A stretch of DNA of 64,000 nt from Porphyromonas sp. GTDB lineage: Bacteria > Bacteroidota > Bacteroidia > Bacteroidales > Porphyromonadaceae. Under the pieces are notes generated by a model, which saw only the letters and a list, made by a program, of their open reading frames with translations, made no database searches and was not told the origin of the DNA. Location of the stretch: NCBI GenBank assembly GCA_022772085.1, contig JALFBN010000010.1, positions 1 to 64,000 of the forward strand, given 5' to 3'. Position numbers and translations under genes: made by a program. This document shows, piece by piece, positions 16,813-27,429 of the stretch (position 1 is the stretch's first letter; every line of letters starts with the position of its first letter).

Positions 16813-19398
16813 TTAGAAGCTGAGTTTCATCCCAACATAAGCCGAACGAGGTAGGGTGGGACCGTACATATAACCGGAGTCACGATCTGCGCCTTTGTCA
16901 TAGTCCTTCTGCATGGCATTGAGGATATTATTCATCCCGGCATATACCTCAAGGCAGGTGTTGGAGAATAGATCGAAGTCATAAGAGAGCTTGAAGCCCA
17001 TATCGAAGAAGGTGGGTGTCTTTTTGAGTTCGTCAATACGGATCTCTGCATCTTCCCCTAAACCTCCCGCGGTAAGGTGTGCTTTGAGAGCCGTTTCATC
17101 AAAACCCTCGGGATAGCCGGAGTTGGGTTGCTGGTCGCTACCGAATTTGATTGTATGAGGTACGTACATGGGACCTGTAATCGTACCTGTCAAATCGATG
17201 TTAAACTTCTCTGTTGGCTTAATACCCAAAGTGAAGTATCCGTAAGCTGAAGGTGTTTTGGTGATGATATCACTCTCCTGAGCCTTATTCACGGCTTTAA
17301 TTGCATTGCCTAACTCGTCTGTTGTATCGAAGATGATAGGGAGATGCTTTTCGTCAAAATCTGCACGTTGTCCCCATTCTTCGGGTTGTTCATAACGGTT
17401 CTTCGCTAGTGTTAGCCCTGCTTGGAGTTGGAGAATGTTCCAGGCTAATTTTCCTTCGATATTGGCACCAAAGATGGTTGCGCCCGTACCGTTCTTACGG
17501 TCGTACATCATAATACCGTTCTCGATGCGGTTTAACTTGTTGACGAAAACATCTTTCAATGTATTGTAGAATCCCTCTACAAGGAGGTTGGCTTTCACAC
17601 TTCCCCATTGAGCATAAAGGTCTGCACTTGCGTTGATTGAATGGCTCGTTTCAGGGAGAAGATTGGGAACGTTGTACACCTTTTGCACCTCTCCATTTAC
17701 CACACCTACGTGCAAATCTTCATCAAATACTTGGGGTGCACGGAACCCCTTAGCGTACGAAACACGGAAGTTTACATCCTTAGTAGGGTTGTAACGTAGG
17801 GTTGCTCGAGGACTAAAGATAGGCTTACCTACTGCGGAATTTTCGTCTAGGCGCCCCCCGAGGAGTAGGCTAAACATATCGTTTTTCCATTCGATCTGTG
17901 CGAGTTGACTCCAATTGTGGATCTTCTGATCAAGGGCAGGATAGAGTTCTACGAGCTTCCCATTGCTATCTTTTTCGGTGATCCAATTGCGGATGGGCAT
18001 CACGTCATTGAGGTGATCATAAACGTATTCAGCTCCCACTAGGATCTGTGCAGGCATGAAGAGTAGATGGTCGAAGTCGTAGCTGTATTGGAGACCGCCC
18101 ATATAGGTGTTGCCCTTAGAGAGTCCGTAGTTAATACCATATGAATCCTTGGGGATGGGGAAGCCGATTTTACCGAGCGTGTTGCCCTTGTCATCTGTTA
18201 CCTCTCCGATACCTCCATAGTAGCTCTTGCGGTTTACGATCTGACCTGAAATATAGGTCAGGAAGTGGTGCTTGTAATCGCTAGAAAAGGCATCAAACTT
18301 GAGGTTCGAGCTGAAGATGCTGTGATCCACGTGCTCTGATATGGCAGCAACGTGGTCGGGCCAATCAATGTGATCCCCTCCACGGCGAAACTCTTGAATC
18401 GTATGGAACTCTCCCGTTAGCTTGGTATAGTCCGAGGTGCGGAGGAAAGCACGAGTACCGAGTGAGCGGCTGTTTAGTCGCCCGAGTTCGCTATATCCGT
18501 CCCCATTGGCATCCCACTCTTGGCGGTAGCGTGATTGCCCGAATATCATAGCACCGGCACGGTTGTCATCGCTTATGATGGAGGCATTCATGCTGATATT
18601 GTTGTCCGGATTCTTCATGCCCGTGAAGGTGAGGTTTTCATTAAAGCTAAAGCTATTTCCCGTAGGCTCTTTGGTAATGATATTGACTACACCACCAATA
18701 GCTGATGAGCCGAAGAGGGCTGAACCTCCCCCACGTACGACCTCTACACGGTCTATCATATTGGTAGGGATCTGCTCAATGCCATATACCCCTGCCAATG
18801 CACTGAAGATAGGGCGACTATCAATAAGAATTTGTGTATAACGTCCATCCAAACCATTGATACGCACTTGGTTAAAACCGCAATTTTGACAGTTATTTTC
18901 GACACGTACCCCGGGTTGGAAGATGATACCTTGTGCCAAGTTGTTTGCATTGACACGGTTAAACACATCCTCCCCTACTACATTTACAATCGTGGGTGCC
19001 AGACGACGTAATGTGGCTTGGCGGTTGGCTGTTACGACGACTTCGTCAATGTTTACGGCATCCTCTTGTGCCTCGAAGTTGACCTCTAGTACCTTATTTT
19101 TTTCGACAACGACAGTTTTTTCTTGACTGAGGTAGCCCACACCCCGCATCACAAGAGTGAGTTTACCTGGTTTTACGTTGCGCAGGAAGTAGTGACCTGT
19201 TACGTCGGTGCTTGTCCCGAAGTTCGTTCCCTTAATTTGAATGGTAATACCAGGGATGTGTTCCTTGGTTACGGCATCAATAACGTGCCCTACGATGTTT
19301 GCATCGCTTGGTGCTGGGCGTCTGCCATCGGGGGTAGAGGCCCAAAGTTGAGCCATTGTCCCCAAAAGGCAAAGCAGGATCAATGTAAATCGTTTCAT
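16813..19398 (-). CDS. TonB-dependent outer-membrane receptor with plug CxxC
   Basis: 861 residues. A signal peptide (1-20, ending LWA-S) is followed by a carboxypeptidase-regulatory-like beta-sandwich (about 35-112), a TonB-box-like segment NIDEVVVTA (117-125), a plug (about 130-240, with VEVVRGGGSALFGSSAIGGVVNI) and a 22-strand barrel ending in SF. It imports a ligand across the outer membrane using TonB/ExbBD energy. The plug contains NCQNCGF with Cys at about 170 and 173 next to the apex loop, which suggests metal or metal-complex handling. The ligand is not identified; a cobalamin, haem or copper role would all be guesses. The gene is monocistronic, with a palindromic motif in its promoter shared with the receptor gene at 21.7 kb. 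Confidence 0.9.
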   Translation of the reverse strand: MKRFTLILLCLLGTMAQLWASTPDGRRPAPSDANIVGHVIDAVTKEHIPGITIQIKGTNFGTSTDVTGHYFLRNVKPGKLTLVMRGVGYLSQEKTVVVEKNKVLEVNFEAQEDAVNIDEVVVTANRQATLRRLAPTIVNVVGEDVFNRVNANNLAQGIIFQPGVRVENNCQNCGFNQVRINGLDGRYTQILIDSRPIFSALAGVYGIEQIPTNMIDRVEVVRGGGSALFGSSAIGGVVNIITKEPTGNSFSFNENLTFTGMKNPDNNISMNASIISDDNRAGAMIFGQSRYRQEWDANGDGYSELGRLNSRSLGTRAFLRTSDYTKLTGEFHTIQEFRRGGDHIDWPDHVAAISEHVDHSIFSSNLKFDAFSSDYKHHFLTYISGQIVNRKSYYGGIGEVTDDKGNTLGKIGFPIPKDSYGINYGLSKGNTYMGGLQYSYDFDHLLFMPAQILVGAEYVYDHLNDVMPIRNWITEKDSNGKLVELYPALDQKIHNWSQLAQIEWKNDMFSLLLGGRLDENSAVGKPIFSPRATLRYNPTKDVNFRVSYAKGFRAPQVFDEDLHVGVVNGEVQKVYNVPNLLPETSHSINASADLYAQWGSVKANLLVEGFYNTLKDVFVNKLNRIENGIMMYDRKNGTGATIFGANIEGKLAWNILQLQAGLTLAKNRYEQPEEWGQRADFDEKHLPIIFDTTDELGNAIKAVNKAQESDIITKTPSAYGYFTLGIKPTEKFNIDLTGTITGPMYVPHTIKFGSDQQPNSGYPEGFDETALKAHLTAGGLGEDAEIRIDELKKTPTFFDMGFKLSYDFDLFSNTCLEVYAGMNNILNAMQKDYDKGADRDSGYMYGPTLPRSAYVGMKLSF

Positions 19399-19453
19399 TC
19401 TCCTTTTGTTTATTTGATTTATTCTAGTCTTGGATCTCTAAGTATCACGGGTG

Positions 19454-19461
19454 CAAAATTA
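19454..19461 (-). promoter_or_regulatory. Candidate -7 box of the TonB receptor gene
   Basis: On the minus strand TAATTTTG matches TAnnTTTG and lies 55 bases before the start codon. No TTG is present at the usual distance, which fits an activator- or repressor-controlled promoter. The palindrome at 19485-19500 lies 23 bases upstream. Confidence 0.45.
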
Positions 19462-19484
19462 CAAGGTAAAAACAGGATTTTTCG

Positions 19485-19500
19485 TACCCAATCATGGGTA
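19485..19500 (-). promoter_or_regulatory. Palindromic operator candidate before the TonB receptor gene
   Basis: TACCCATGATTGGGTA (minus-strand reading) has perfect 6-bp arms TACCCA/TGGGTA. It agrees at 13 of 16 bases with the motif at 21580-21595, upstream of the second TonB-dependent receptor gene, in the same orientation relative to the gene. Confidence 0.5.
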
Positions 19501-19532
19501 TATTTAAGGTTTGTGGTTTGTCTCCATATACC

Positions 19533-19568
19533 AAAAAATGCCGATCTCTGCGAGCAAAGACCGACATT
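19533..19568 (-). terminator. Terminator downstream of eno
   Basis: On the minus strand, a 14-bp stem (19555-19568 with 19537-19550, including three wobbles) with a 4-base loop is followed by a run of T. It lies about 115 bases past the enolase stop codon. The stretch between also holds GCTTCT/AGAAGC and CTTCTGAGAGA inverted repeats. Confidence 0.75.
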
Positions 19569-19683
19569 TTCTATTATGAACCTCAAATAGCTTCTCTCAG
19601 AAGCTCGGATGAGGTATTTGCTAAAAGGGACTTCTGAGAGATGCCCTCCTCGTGAACAGATTCTATCTCCAGATAGTTGGGTA

Positions 19684-20970
<1,287 letters not shown>

Positions 20971-21013
20971 TTATAGATACTTCTTAGTTATAATCTTGTT
21001 CTCTTCAGTCTTG

Positions 21014-21021
21014 CAAAGGTA
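21014..21021 (-). promoter_or_regulatory. -7 box of eno
   Basis: TACCTTTG on the minus strand, 50 bases before the eno start codon; predicted transcription start near 21007. No convincing TTG at the -33 position. Confidence 0.55.
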
Positions 21022-21090
21022 TGCAAAATAGTGCGAGTAGTATGAGGTTTGTCCCATTCATGGAGCTTTTGGGACGTTCCATGTTGTGCA

Positions 21091-21157
21091 TGTGAAACCC
21101 TCCCAAACTCTTGCCCTTCGGTTTCTGAAGTTTAGGGCAAGAATTTTTTGTTTCACA
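21091..21157. repeat. Nested inverted repeat between the 67-residue protein gene and eno
   Basis: Three nested stems: outer TGTGAAAC/GTTTCACA (21091-21098/21150-21157), middle TCTTGCCCT/AGGGCAAGA (21109-21117/21134-21142) and inner CTTC/GAAG. Six T residues (21145-21150) follow the middle stem on the plus strand, so it reads like a terminator there although no plus-strand gene lies upstream. It may act as the 3' end of the small membrane protein mRNA on the minus strand or belong to an unrecognised small RNA. Confidence 0.5.
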
Positions 21158-21206
21158 GGCAGAATCCGAAAGTTCTACCGGGCAATATTTTTCTCTTTTA
21201 CGGGTA

Positions 21207-21410
21207 CTACCTTCGGGAGTTGTGCCGTGTGAAGTAGAGTACAAAGAGGAGATTGAGGATTAGAAGCCCCCCTCCCATAAAGACATATTGGGTCATCTCT
21301 CCGGATACTTTGGTCAGGAGAATAATCATGGCTACGATGATAAGTGCACTCATACCGAGCACAATACTCGTTATCACCTTACGTGTATTCTTTTTTTTCT
21401 TCTCGTTCAT
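21207..21410 (-). CDS. Small two-helix membrane protein
   Basis: 67 residues: a Lys-rich N-terminus (MNEKKKKNTRK) followed by two hydrophobic helices (about 13-33 and 43-61) and a basic tail ending HNSRR. Both ends are predicted to lie in the cytoplasm. I do not recognise the family. That it is a real gene is supported by a well-formed promoter (21458-21488) at the right distance. It stands alone before eno, which has its own promoter. Confidence 0.65.
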   Translation of the reverse strand: MNEKKKKNTRKVITSIVLGMSALIIVAMIILLTKVSGEMTQYVFMGGGLLILNLLFVLYFTRHNSRR

Positions 21411-21457
21411 AGTCCTCTGTTTTCATGAAGGAGTTATTTATCTGTTTTGCCGAGAGA

Positions 21458-21488
21458 CAAAGGTACAAGAGACCGTCCATTTTGCCAA
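21458..21488 (-). promoter_or_regulatory. Promoter of the small membrane protein gene
   Basis: On the minus strand, TTG at 21488-21486, a 20-base spacer and TACCTTTG at 21465-21458. The predicted transcription start is near 21451, about 40 bases before the ATG at 21410. Confidence 0.7.
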
Positions 21489-21546
21489 ATTGTCGCTTCC
21501 TCTCATGCATACATTGGGATGAGTTTTCTGTAACTCCTTTGTTAAA

Positions 21547-21595
21547 TACCTATTATTGGGGTTGATTTAAAACGTTTTATACCAATAATTGGGGA
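21547..21595 (+). promoter_or_regulatory. Two direct copies of an operator candidate before the second TonB receptor
   Basis: TACCTATTATTGGGG (21547-21561) and TACCAATAATTGGGG (21580-21594) differ at two of 15 bases and are spaced 33 bases apart, about three helical turns. Each is an imperfect palindrome (CCnAT/ATTGG). They precede the -7 box at 21629 by 34 bases and share TACCnATnATTGGG with 19485-19500. Confidence 0.5.
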
Positions 21596-21628
21596 TTTGT
21601 TTCCCTTTTCTGGTTTTATGGTAGGTGG

Positions 21629-21636
21629 TAATTTTG
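21629..21636 (+). promoter_or_regulatory. Candidate -7 box of the second TonB receptor operon
   Basis: TAATTTTG, the same octamer as the candidate -7 box of the other receptor gene. Transcription would begin near 21643, 33 bases before the GTG start. There is no TTG at the expected -33 distance. Confidence 0.45.
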
Positions 21637-21675
21637 CATTGCGGTTCTGAAGTGCCCTAAATCCATTCCTTCAAA

Positions 21676-24459
21676 GTGTCTCACAAAACAATCCGATTCC
21701 TAGGTTGCGTATTGCTTCATTTACTTCTGCTTTGCCCTTCTTTTCTCTCGTGGGCACAAGGGGAGCATGAGGTTATGATCCACGTGCAATTGTTGGATGC
21801 AACGAATCAAGAGCCTCTGCCCTTTGCTTCTGTTGCATTCCAAAAAGGAGCGAAAATATGGGGTGCAACGGCGGACAAAAATGGATTGGCTATTCTCAAA
21901 GGGATTCCCGAGGGAGAAACCGGGCTATTGCGAGTGCGTTGTGTGGGGTATGAGTCTCATGTGCAGCGTGTTACAGCTTTGAGAACTCTTTCTCTTCGTT
22001 GCGCTTTGCGTCCCAATACGCAGTTGGGAGAGGTCGTTGTAACGGCTCGCGAATCACTCAAGCCTGTGACAGCAGGGATTATCGGACGGCAGTCTATCAA
22101 CCTCTTACAACCCTCGACTTTTGCAGATCTTTTGGCTCTGCTACCCGGTGGGATGACCTCCTCACCTGCTCTTGCCGAACGTAATACAATTCGTCTTCGT
22201 GAGGCTAGTCCGCCCTCATCGGGCAACTACAATACCACCTCTTTGGGGACTGCTTTCGAAATCGATGGAGTCCCTCTCAATACAGATGCCAATCTCCAAA
22301 GCTATACCGGTAATGTTTGGTCAAAAGATAATCAACGTCGTGCCGGTGGTGTGATGGATATGGGGGGCGGTGTCGATATGCGGGGAATATCGACCGATGA
22401 TATCGAAGAGGTGGAGATCTTGCGGGGGATTCCCTCCGTAGAGCATGGCAATTTGATCTCAGGATTGGTACGTATCAAACGTAAATTACAGGCGATGCCT
22501 CCCTCGGTACGTATCAAAGCCGATCCCAAAAGCAAGCTCTTTTATGTCGGTTCGGGCTTCTCGTGGGCGGAACAGAAGCAGGTACTCAATCTATCCGTAG
22601 ACTACTTGGATAGTAAGATTTCACCGATGAGCAACTACGAAAACTTTAGACGTCTCTCCCTTTCGGCACGCTACTTATATGAGTTTACCACGACTCAATA
22701 CAGTGGACGCTGGACGCAGAGTGTGGATTATGGAGGTACATTCGACAACGAAAAGAGCGATCCCGAGCTTCAAAAGAATGAGTTGGATCGCTTCTCCAGT
22801 AGTAACAATCGTCTGGCTCTTTCGGGTAGTGTAAGTCTTAAAGCCCTCTCGACTGCTACGATCCTCAGTCAAATGGATTGGCAGTACAGTCTGTCGGCAC
22901 AACGGGATGATATTCAGGAGCAACGTTACGTCTCCACGGTTCGGATCAACCCTCTCACGACGGTAACAGAAGGAGAGAGTGATGCTTTTTTTGCACCTCG
23001 CGCCTACCTGGCTCAGATGTCCGTTGAGGGGCGTCCACTCTATGGTTTTCTTAAATCAACTTGGCGCTTTATCCCTCTTGTGGGCCATCGCTTCATTGTG
23101 GGTGGTGAATACAGTTGGAGTAAAAATGTGGGGCGAGGTGCTGTGTATGATGTGACCCGTCCGATTGATTTGGGGTTGTCTACTCGTTTGCGCCCCCTCC
23201 ATGCCATCCCGGCAGAGCATAAGATGGCATTTTTCCTAGAGGATAGGGGGCGTTGGAATTTGGCAGATCACTCCTCATTGGAACTGATTGCAGGGGTCCG
23301 GGTGCAGGCCATGGCCGCCCCCAAGGCCTATACCATTGCATGGCGTCCCTATGTAGATCCACGTCTCAATATCCGTTACGAACAACGTTTATTGTCTTCG
23401 GATAGCCCCTTGATATTAGGCGTTAATGCAGGGGTAGGATTGCTTTCGATGTTACCTTCTTCGGCCTATCTCTATCCGGCTCCCGACTATTATGACATTG
23501 TAGAGTTGAACTACTATGCTGCCGAAGAGAAGCATCGCCGAATCCACTTCCGTACCTATCCCTTAGAGTCTGCGAACTACAATCTCCAAGCACCTCGCAA
23601 TCTTAAATTTGAATTGCGGGCGGATGCCTCGTGGCAAGGTTACCTTTTCTCGGTTACAGCCTTTCGGGAAGATCTAAAAAATGGCTATCGACAGATGAAT
23701 CGTTTGGTAACCTTCCCCTATCGCAAATACGACACCTCAGGTATCGACCCTGCGACCCTACAAGGAGTACCCGATCTTGCTCTATTGCCTTTTGTTCCCG
23801 ATACCACCCTTTCGCTTTATGGGGTTACAATGAACGGAAGCCGTACCCTAAAGCAGGGGATCGAGTGGCAGTTTTCCTCCCCACGTATCGCAGCACTCAA
23901 ATCTCGCTTTACGTGCAATGGAGCCTTTTTTCTCACGCGATACGAAAATAGTGCTCCCTTTTTGGATCAACCCGGTGTGATAGTCAATGGGCAGAGTCTC
24001 CCCTATGTCGGCATCTATCGAAATGATACAGGATACACCAACTCCAGTCTGACCACTTCAGTCATGATGGATACCTATATCCCTTCGCTCAATTTACTTT
24101 TTGCTACTACGTTTGAGAGCCATTTCTTCACGAAGCAAACCATAGACCCTCAAGCTCGTATCCCTATAAAGTATCTCGATAAAGGGGGAAATGAGTACCC
24201 CTTCACAGAAGCCTCTTTGCAAGATCCAATGCTTAAGCAATTGGTGCGTACAGGCTCTAGTGAAGCCACACGTACCCATATGCCTTTTGCCGGGTTTATT
24301 AACTTCAAAGCGACCAAGAAGTTCTTTTCCAATAGATTGGGGATTGCTCTTTTCGTGCACCGATTGATCTCGATCGAACCTCTCTATGAGCGTTCAGGGC
24401 GAACTATCCGTCGCTCCTCCACGCCCTATTTTGGGATGGAACTCAATTTACAATTATAG
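21676..24459 (+). CDS. TonB-dependent receptor of a DUF4876/DUF6850 locus
   Basis: 927 residues starting at a GTG (no better ATG near the signal peptide). A signal peptide (about 1-27, SWAQ-G) is followed by a carboxypeptidase-like domain (about 30-115), a TonB-box-like segment (LGEVVVTARES), a plug and a large barrel. The plug holds DGVPLNTDANLQSY and IEEVEILRGIPSVEHGNLISGLVRIKRK, where the usual YGS-AGGVINI is replaced by EHGNLISG, as in Bacteroidales receptors linked to DUF4876 proteins. The ligand is unknown. A lipoprotein gene follows 26 bases downstream, the typical receptor-plus-surface-lipoprotein arrangement. Confidence 0.88.
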   Translation: MSHKTIRFLGCVLLHLLLLCPSFLSWAQGEHEVMIHVQLLDATNQEPLPFASVAFQKGAKIWGATADKNGLAILKGIPEGETGLLRVRCVGYESHVQRVTALRTLSLRCALRPNTQLGEVVVTARESLKPVTAGIIGRQSINLLQPSTFADLLALLPGGMTSSPALAERNTIRLREASPPSSGNYNTTSLGTAFEIDGVPLNTDANLQSYTGNVWSKDNQRRAGGVMDMGGGVDMRGISTDDIEEVEILRGIPSVEHGNLISGLVRIKRKLQAMPPSVRIKADPKSKLFYVGSGFSWAEQKQVLNLSVDYLDSKISPMSNYENFRRLSLSARYLYEFTTTQYSGRWTQSVDYGGTFDNEKSDPELQKNELDRFSSSNNRLALSGSVSLKALSTATILSQMDWQYSLSAQRDDIQEQRYVSTVRINPLTTVTEGESDAFFAPRAYLAQMSVEGRPLYGFLKSTWRFIPLVGHRFIVGGEYSWSKNVGRGAVYDVTRPIDLGLSTRLRPLHAIPAEHKMAFFLEDRGRWNLADHSSLELIAGVRVQAMAAPKAYTIAWRPYVDPRLNIRYEQRLLSSDSPLILGVNAGVGLLSMLPSSAYLYPAPDYYDIVELNYYAAEEKHRRIHFRTYPLESANYNLQAPRNLKFELRADASWQGYLFSVTAFREDLKNGYRQMNRLVTFPYRKYDTSGIDPATLQGVPDLALLPFVPDTTLSLYGVTMNGSRTLKQGIEWQFSSPRIAALKSRFTCNGAFFLTRYENSAPFLDQPGVIVNGQSLPYVGIYRNDTGYTNSSLTTSVMMDTYIPSLNLLFATTFESHFFTKQTIDPQARIPIKYLDKGGNEYPFTEASLQDPMLKQLVRTGSSEATRTHMPFAGFINFKATKKFFSNRLGIALFVHRLISIEPLYERSGRTIRRSSTPYFGMELNLQL

Positions 24460-24485
24460 AAACAACAATAAATGATAGACTAAAG

Positions 24486-25724
24486 ATGAAAAAGACATTT
24501 CTATTTCTTCTCCTGACGATGAGCATGCTGGCTGTAACCTCATGTCGTCAAGATGAACCACAAAAGAAATCAAAAGTAACTTTTACTACCACCTTAGACA
24601 ATTTCGAGGAGGAGTATCAGATCACTGACCTTCAGGTTACATTCAAGGAGATCAATACGGGACAGAGTTATGAAGCTACTCAAAAAGATGGCAATTTGGG
24701 GGGCGAAGTCCCCTATGGTCTCTACGATATTGACGCCAAGGGAACTATTAAGTACATGGTCAATGATAAAGAGTTGCGTACGGCCATTGTTGCCACACGT
24801 AAAAACGAAGCGATCAATTCTGCTGAATGCAAACTTGACCTGAAGTTCACCTTTGCTGAGAAACCTGAGCTTGGTGATGGAGATATTCGTTCGCTCGTTA
24901 TCGCTGAGATCTTTCCTTCGGGTACGCAAACTGAGAATGGTGACAAGTATGTGGGCGATCAATACTTCCGCATCTATAATAATTCGAATAAAGTGGTCTA
25001 TGCCGATGGGTTGTTGATCCTCGAATCTTCATTCAATACCACTCTAGTACAGGATATAGAACCTCGCATCACCGAAACCTGCTTTCCCGTACAAGCTGTT
25101 TACATGGTACCCGGCTCAGGTAAGGATGTTCCCGTACAACCCGGGGGGTATCTGACTATTTGCGATCAGGCTACCGATCATACCAAGATCAATCGCAACT
25201 CGATAGACCTTAGTGGAGCCGATTTTGAGTGGTTTGACGAAACTCCTGCAAACTCCAAAGTAAAAGATGTGGACAACCCTGCAAAGAACCTTGACAAGAT
25301 CTATTGCTACACCCGCACCATTTGGGCATTGCATGATAGAGGAGGCTCATCCTATGCAATTGCGAAGATGGAGACAACTAAAGATGATTACCTCGCCAAA
25401 TACAAGAAAAAATATGTTTGGAAGTACAAGATGCCCGATGGATCGGTAAAAAATATTGACAGAGATACCTACTACATTCCTACCAATTGGGTGATTGATG
25501 GGGTAAACCTCAGTATCCTCAATGTCGAAAAATGGCTCGTGATGCCTACCTCCTTAGATCGAGGGTTTACCTATGTCTCTACGATAGATCGTGATCCACA
25601 ACGCTATGGCAAGAGTGTTGTTCGTAAAACGGGTGCAATGAAAAAAGGGGTAACGCAATTGGTGGATACCAATAATTCTACCGATGACTTTATCCATCAA
25701 AGCAAAGCCACGCTACTGAAATAA
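24486..25724 (+). CDS. DUF4876 lipoprotein
   Basis: 412 residues. The lipoprotein signal ends MLAVTSC-RQDEP; the acidic residues just after the Cys fit the Bacteroidota signal for export to the cell surface. An N-terminal beta-sandwich region (about 30-130) is followed by a C-terminal part with VIAEIFPSGTQTENG, DQYFRIYNNSNKVVYADGL and AVYMVPGSGKDVPVQPGG, the hallmark of DUF4876. By analogy with SusD or HmuY partners it probably captures the ligand and passes it to the receptor; this is inference. It lies 26 bases after the receptor gene and 16 bases before the DUF6850 gene. Confidence 0.82.
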   Translation: MKKTFLFLLLTMSMLAVTSCRQDEPQKKSKVTFTTTLDNFEEEYQITDLQVTFKEINTGQSYEATQKDGNLGGEVPYGLYDIDAKGTIKYMVNDKELRTAIVATRKNEAINSAECKLDLKFTFAEKPELGDGDIRSLVIAEIFPSGTQTENGDKYVGDQYFRIYNNSNKVVYADGLLILESSFNTTLVQDIEPRITETCFPVQAVYMVPGSGKDVPVQPGGYLTICDQATDHTKINRNSIDLSGADFEWFDETPANSKVKDVDNPAKNLDKIYCYTRTIWALHDRGGSSYAIAKMETTKDDYLAKYKKKYVWKYKMPDGSVKNIDRDTYYIPTNWVIDGVNLSILNVEKWLVMPTSLDRGFTYVSTIDRDPQRYGKSVVRKTGAMKKGVTQLVDTNNSTDDFIHQSKATLLK

Positions 25725-25740
25725 ATCTGATCGGATAGGG

Positions 25741-27342
25741 ATGTTTCGTATTGTTTGGGTATTGATTTTTTTTCTCTTGGGGGGGATATCGAGAGTTTCC
25801 TCTTGGGCTCAAGAGGGAGCTTATCCTCATCGTGACCAAGAGCGAGAGTCGGAGGATACACTCATTCAAGCTGTTGAGGCACGAGTGCAAGCGTATCGGA
25901 CGTTTGTCACTCCGCATTATACCTCCCCCGCACTCCTTTCGGGACAGTACGAAACATCTCTATCTCAGGTCTCTCTCTCATGGGACACTTGGCACCATGA
26001 GGACCTGGTTCCCAAGGATCAAGGCACGCATTTCAGCCCCTTCTCTGTCCAAAGTGCTTCACTCATACACCTATCTTCGTCTACCTCTATCTGGGGACGT
26101 GCTTCGTACACTTATGCCCATCGAGAGGGAGTCGAGGGGCGTGAAAGTGCACACTTTGACCTAACGGCTCCCTATGTATCTGTGGATACCGTTGGGGGAA
26201 ACTTCGACAGTGAGTGCTATGCGTTTAGTGGTGGATATAGTCATCGCTTGGCCTCAGGGTGGCGTTGGGGAGTGGAAGGTGCCTATGAGGCTTTCCAAGA
26301 AAGAAGAGCCAGGGACCCGCGGGTGCTCAATAATGTAGGAGATCTTCATCTAAAAACGGCCTTGGGCTATTCATTACCTACCCGGGTGGTGGCCCTCTCC
26401 CTTGGTGCACGAATCTATAAGCAGGTGCATCAAATGGATTTTTTGAATCCCAAGGGTGCGCAATATGTCTTTAATCACTACGGCTTTGACGAGTATTCTT
26501 TGCGCTTTGGTGGTAATACAGAGGCTAAGGCTTTCAATGCCTATGGATGGGATATTCGTGGAGACCTACAACCTCGTTCGTCAAATGGCTTTTTTGCAAC
26601 TTTGGACTATCGTCATTTGTCCGTAGAGTACACCCTCAAAAGTCGAAACGAGCTTCGTTTGTCTCTTCTTAGCAAGCATCGTGCCTCTCTATCCCTCAGC
26701 TACCGCTCTACTCACCTCTCCTCATTCTCTTGGGCTATTGCCAATCATTTGGAGGTAGAGGCAAAACGTGGAGATGAATATCTTTATGGAATGCAGGATG
26801 GTTTGACCTATCCTCTCCTAGCTGTGCAGGAGGCAAACTATGGGCAATGGTTTGTCTCTGAAGCATTACAGGGTCTTCTGTCGTTAGAACGTCCGTATGG
26901 CCGTTGGGAGATTTTGCCCACTATGGCTCTTGATTTTGTGCGGAGTGAGCGTCGACAGTCCCTCGCAAAGGAGCAATTTACTTTGTTACGTCCACAGATT
27001 TCTGTGCGCTATCATCAATTCCTTAGAAACCATCCTCGCCTCGTATTGCGTGCAGAAGTTTCTCTGGAGCAACGGATTCCTTTGGAGGATCTGTTGCGCT
27101 TTGGCACATTGCCGATGAGCGACTTTCATCGACCCTTTTTGGAGAAATTTCGTGCTCTATCGGTACGCAATCACAAGCTACAAACAGTCCCCCAAACATA
27201 TATTGCCCCATCTCTTAGGATCGAATATGCCTTTCCAAAATCCAAGATGGTCCTTTATGCTCAGTCTCGAGTCGCCATTTGCTATCAGCAATACCACCTA
27301 CAACGACAATTGATTCATGCCATGGTCGGTCTCCTTTTCTAG
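25741..27342 (+). CDS. DUF6850-type outer-membrane beta-barrel protein
   Basis: 533 residues. A signal peptide (about 1-24, SSWAQ-E) precedes a protein made of alternating amphipathic strands with aromatic girdles (WGRASYTYAHREG, YSLRFGGNTEAKAFNAYGWDIRGDL), consistent with a beta-barrel of about 16-18 strands. The last residues (MVGLLF) end in Phe as barrels often do. It fits the family annotated as DUF6850 that accompanies DUF4876 genes. A porin-like or assembly role in the uptake of the same ligand is plausible but unproven. Confidence 0.72.
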   Translation: MFRIVWVLIFFLLGGISRVSSWAQEGAYPHRDQERESEDTLIQAVEARVQAYRTFVTPHYTSPALLSGQYETSLSQVSLSWDTWHHEDLVPKDQGTHFSPFSVQSASLIHLSSSTSIWGRASYTYAHREGVEGRESAHFDLTAPYVSVDTVGGNFDSECYAFSGGYSHRLASGWRWGVEGAYEAFQERRARDPRVLNNVGDLHLKTALGYSLPTRVVALSLGARIYKQVHQMDFLNPKGAQYVFNHYGFDEYSLRFGGNTEAKAFNAYGWDIRGDLQPRSSNGFFATLDYRHLSVEYTLKSRNELRLSLLSKHRASLSLSYRSTHLSSFSWAIANHLEVEAKRGDEYLYGMQDGLTYPLLAVQEANYGQWFVSEALQGLLSLERPYGRWEILPTMALDFVRSERRQSLAKEQFTLLRPQISVRYHQFLRNHPRLVLRAEVSLEQRIPLEDLLRFGTLPMSDFHRPFLEKFRALSVRNHKLQTVPQTYIAPSLRIEYAFPKSKMVLYAQSRVAICYQQYHLQRQLIHAMVGLLF

Positions 27343-27429
27343 AAATCACGCTTGCGCTCCCGTTGTGGAGCTTGATAATATAAATCTGACAAATAAGTTA
27401 AACGTAATCTAAACAACAAAGAAGTAATT

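Noticed and set aside
19399-19683. Cobalamin riboswitch before the TonB receptor gene
   Set aside because: No B12-box or conserved core is visible; the leader from the candidate -7 box is only about 50 bases.
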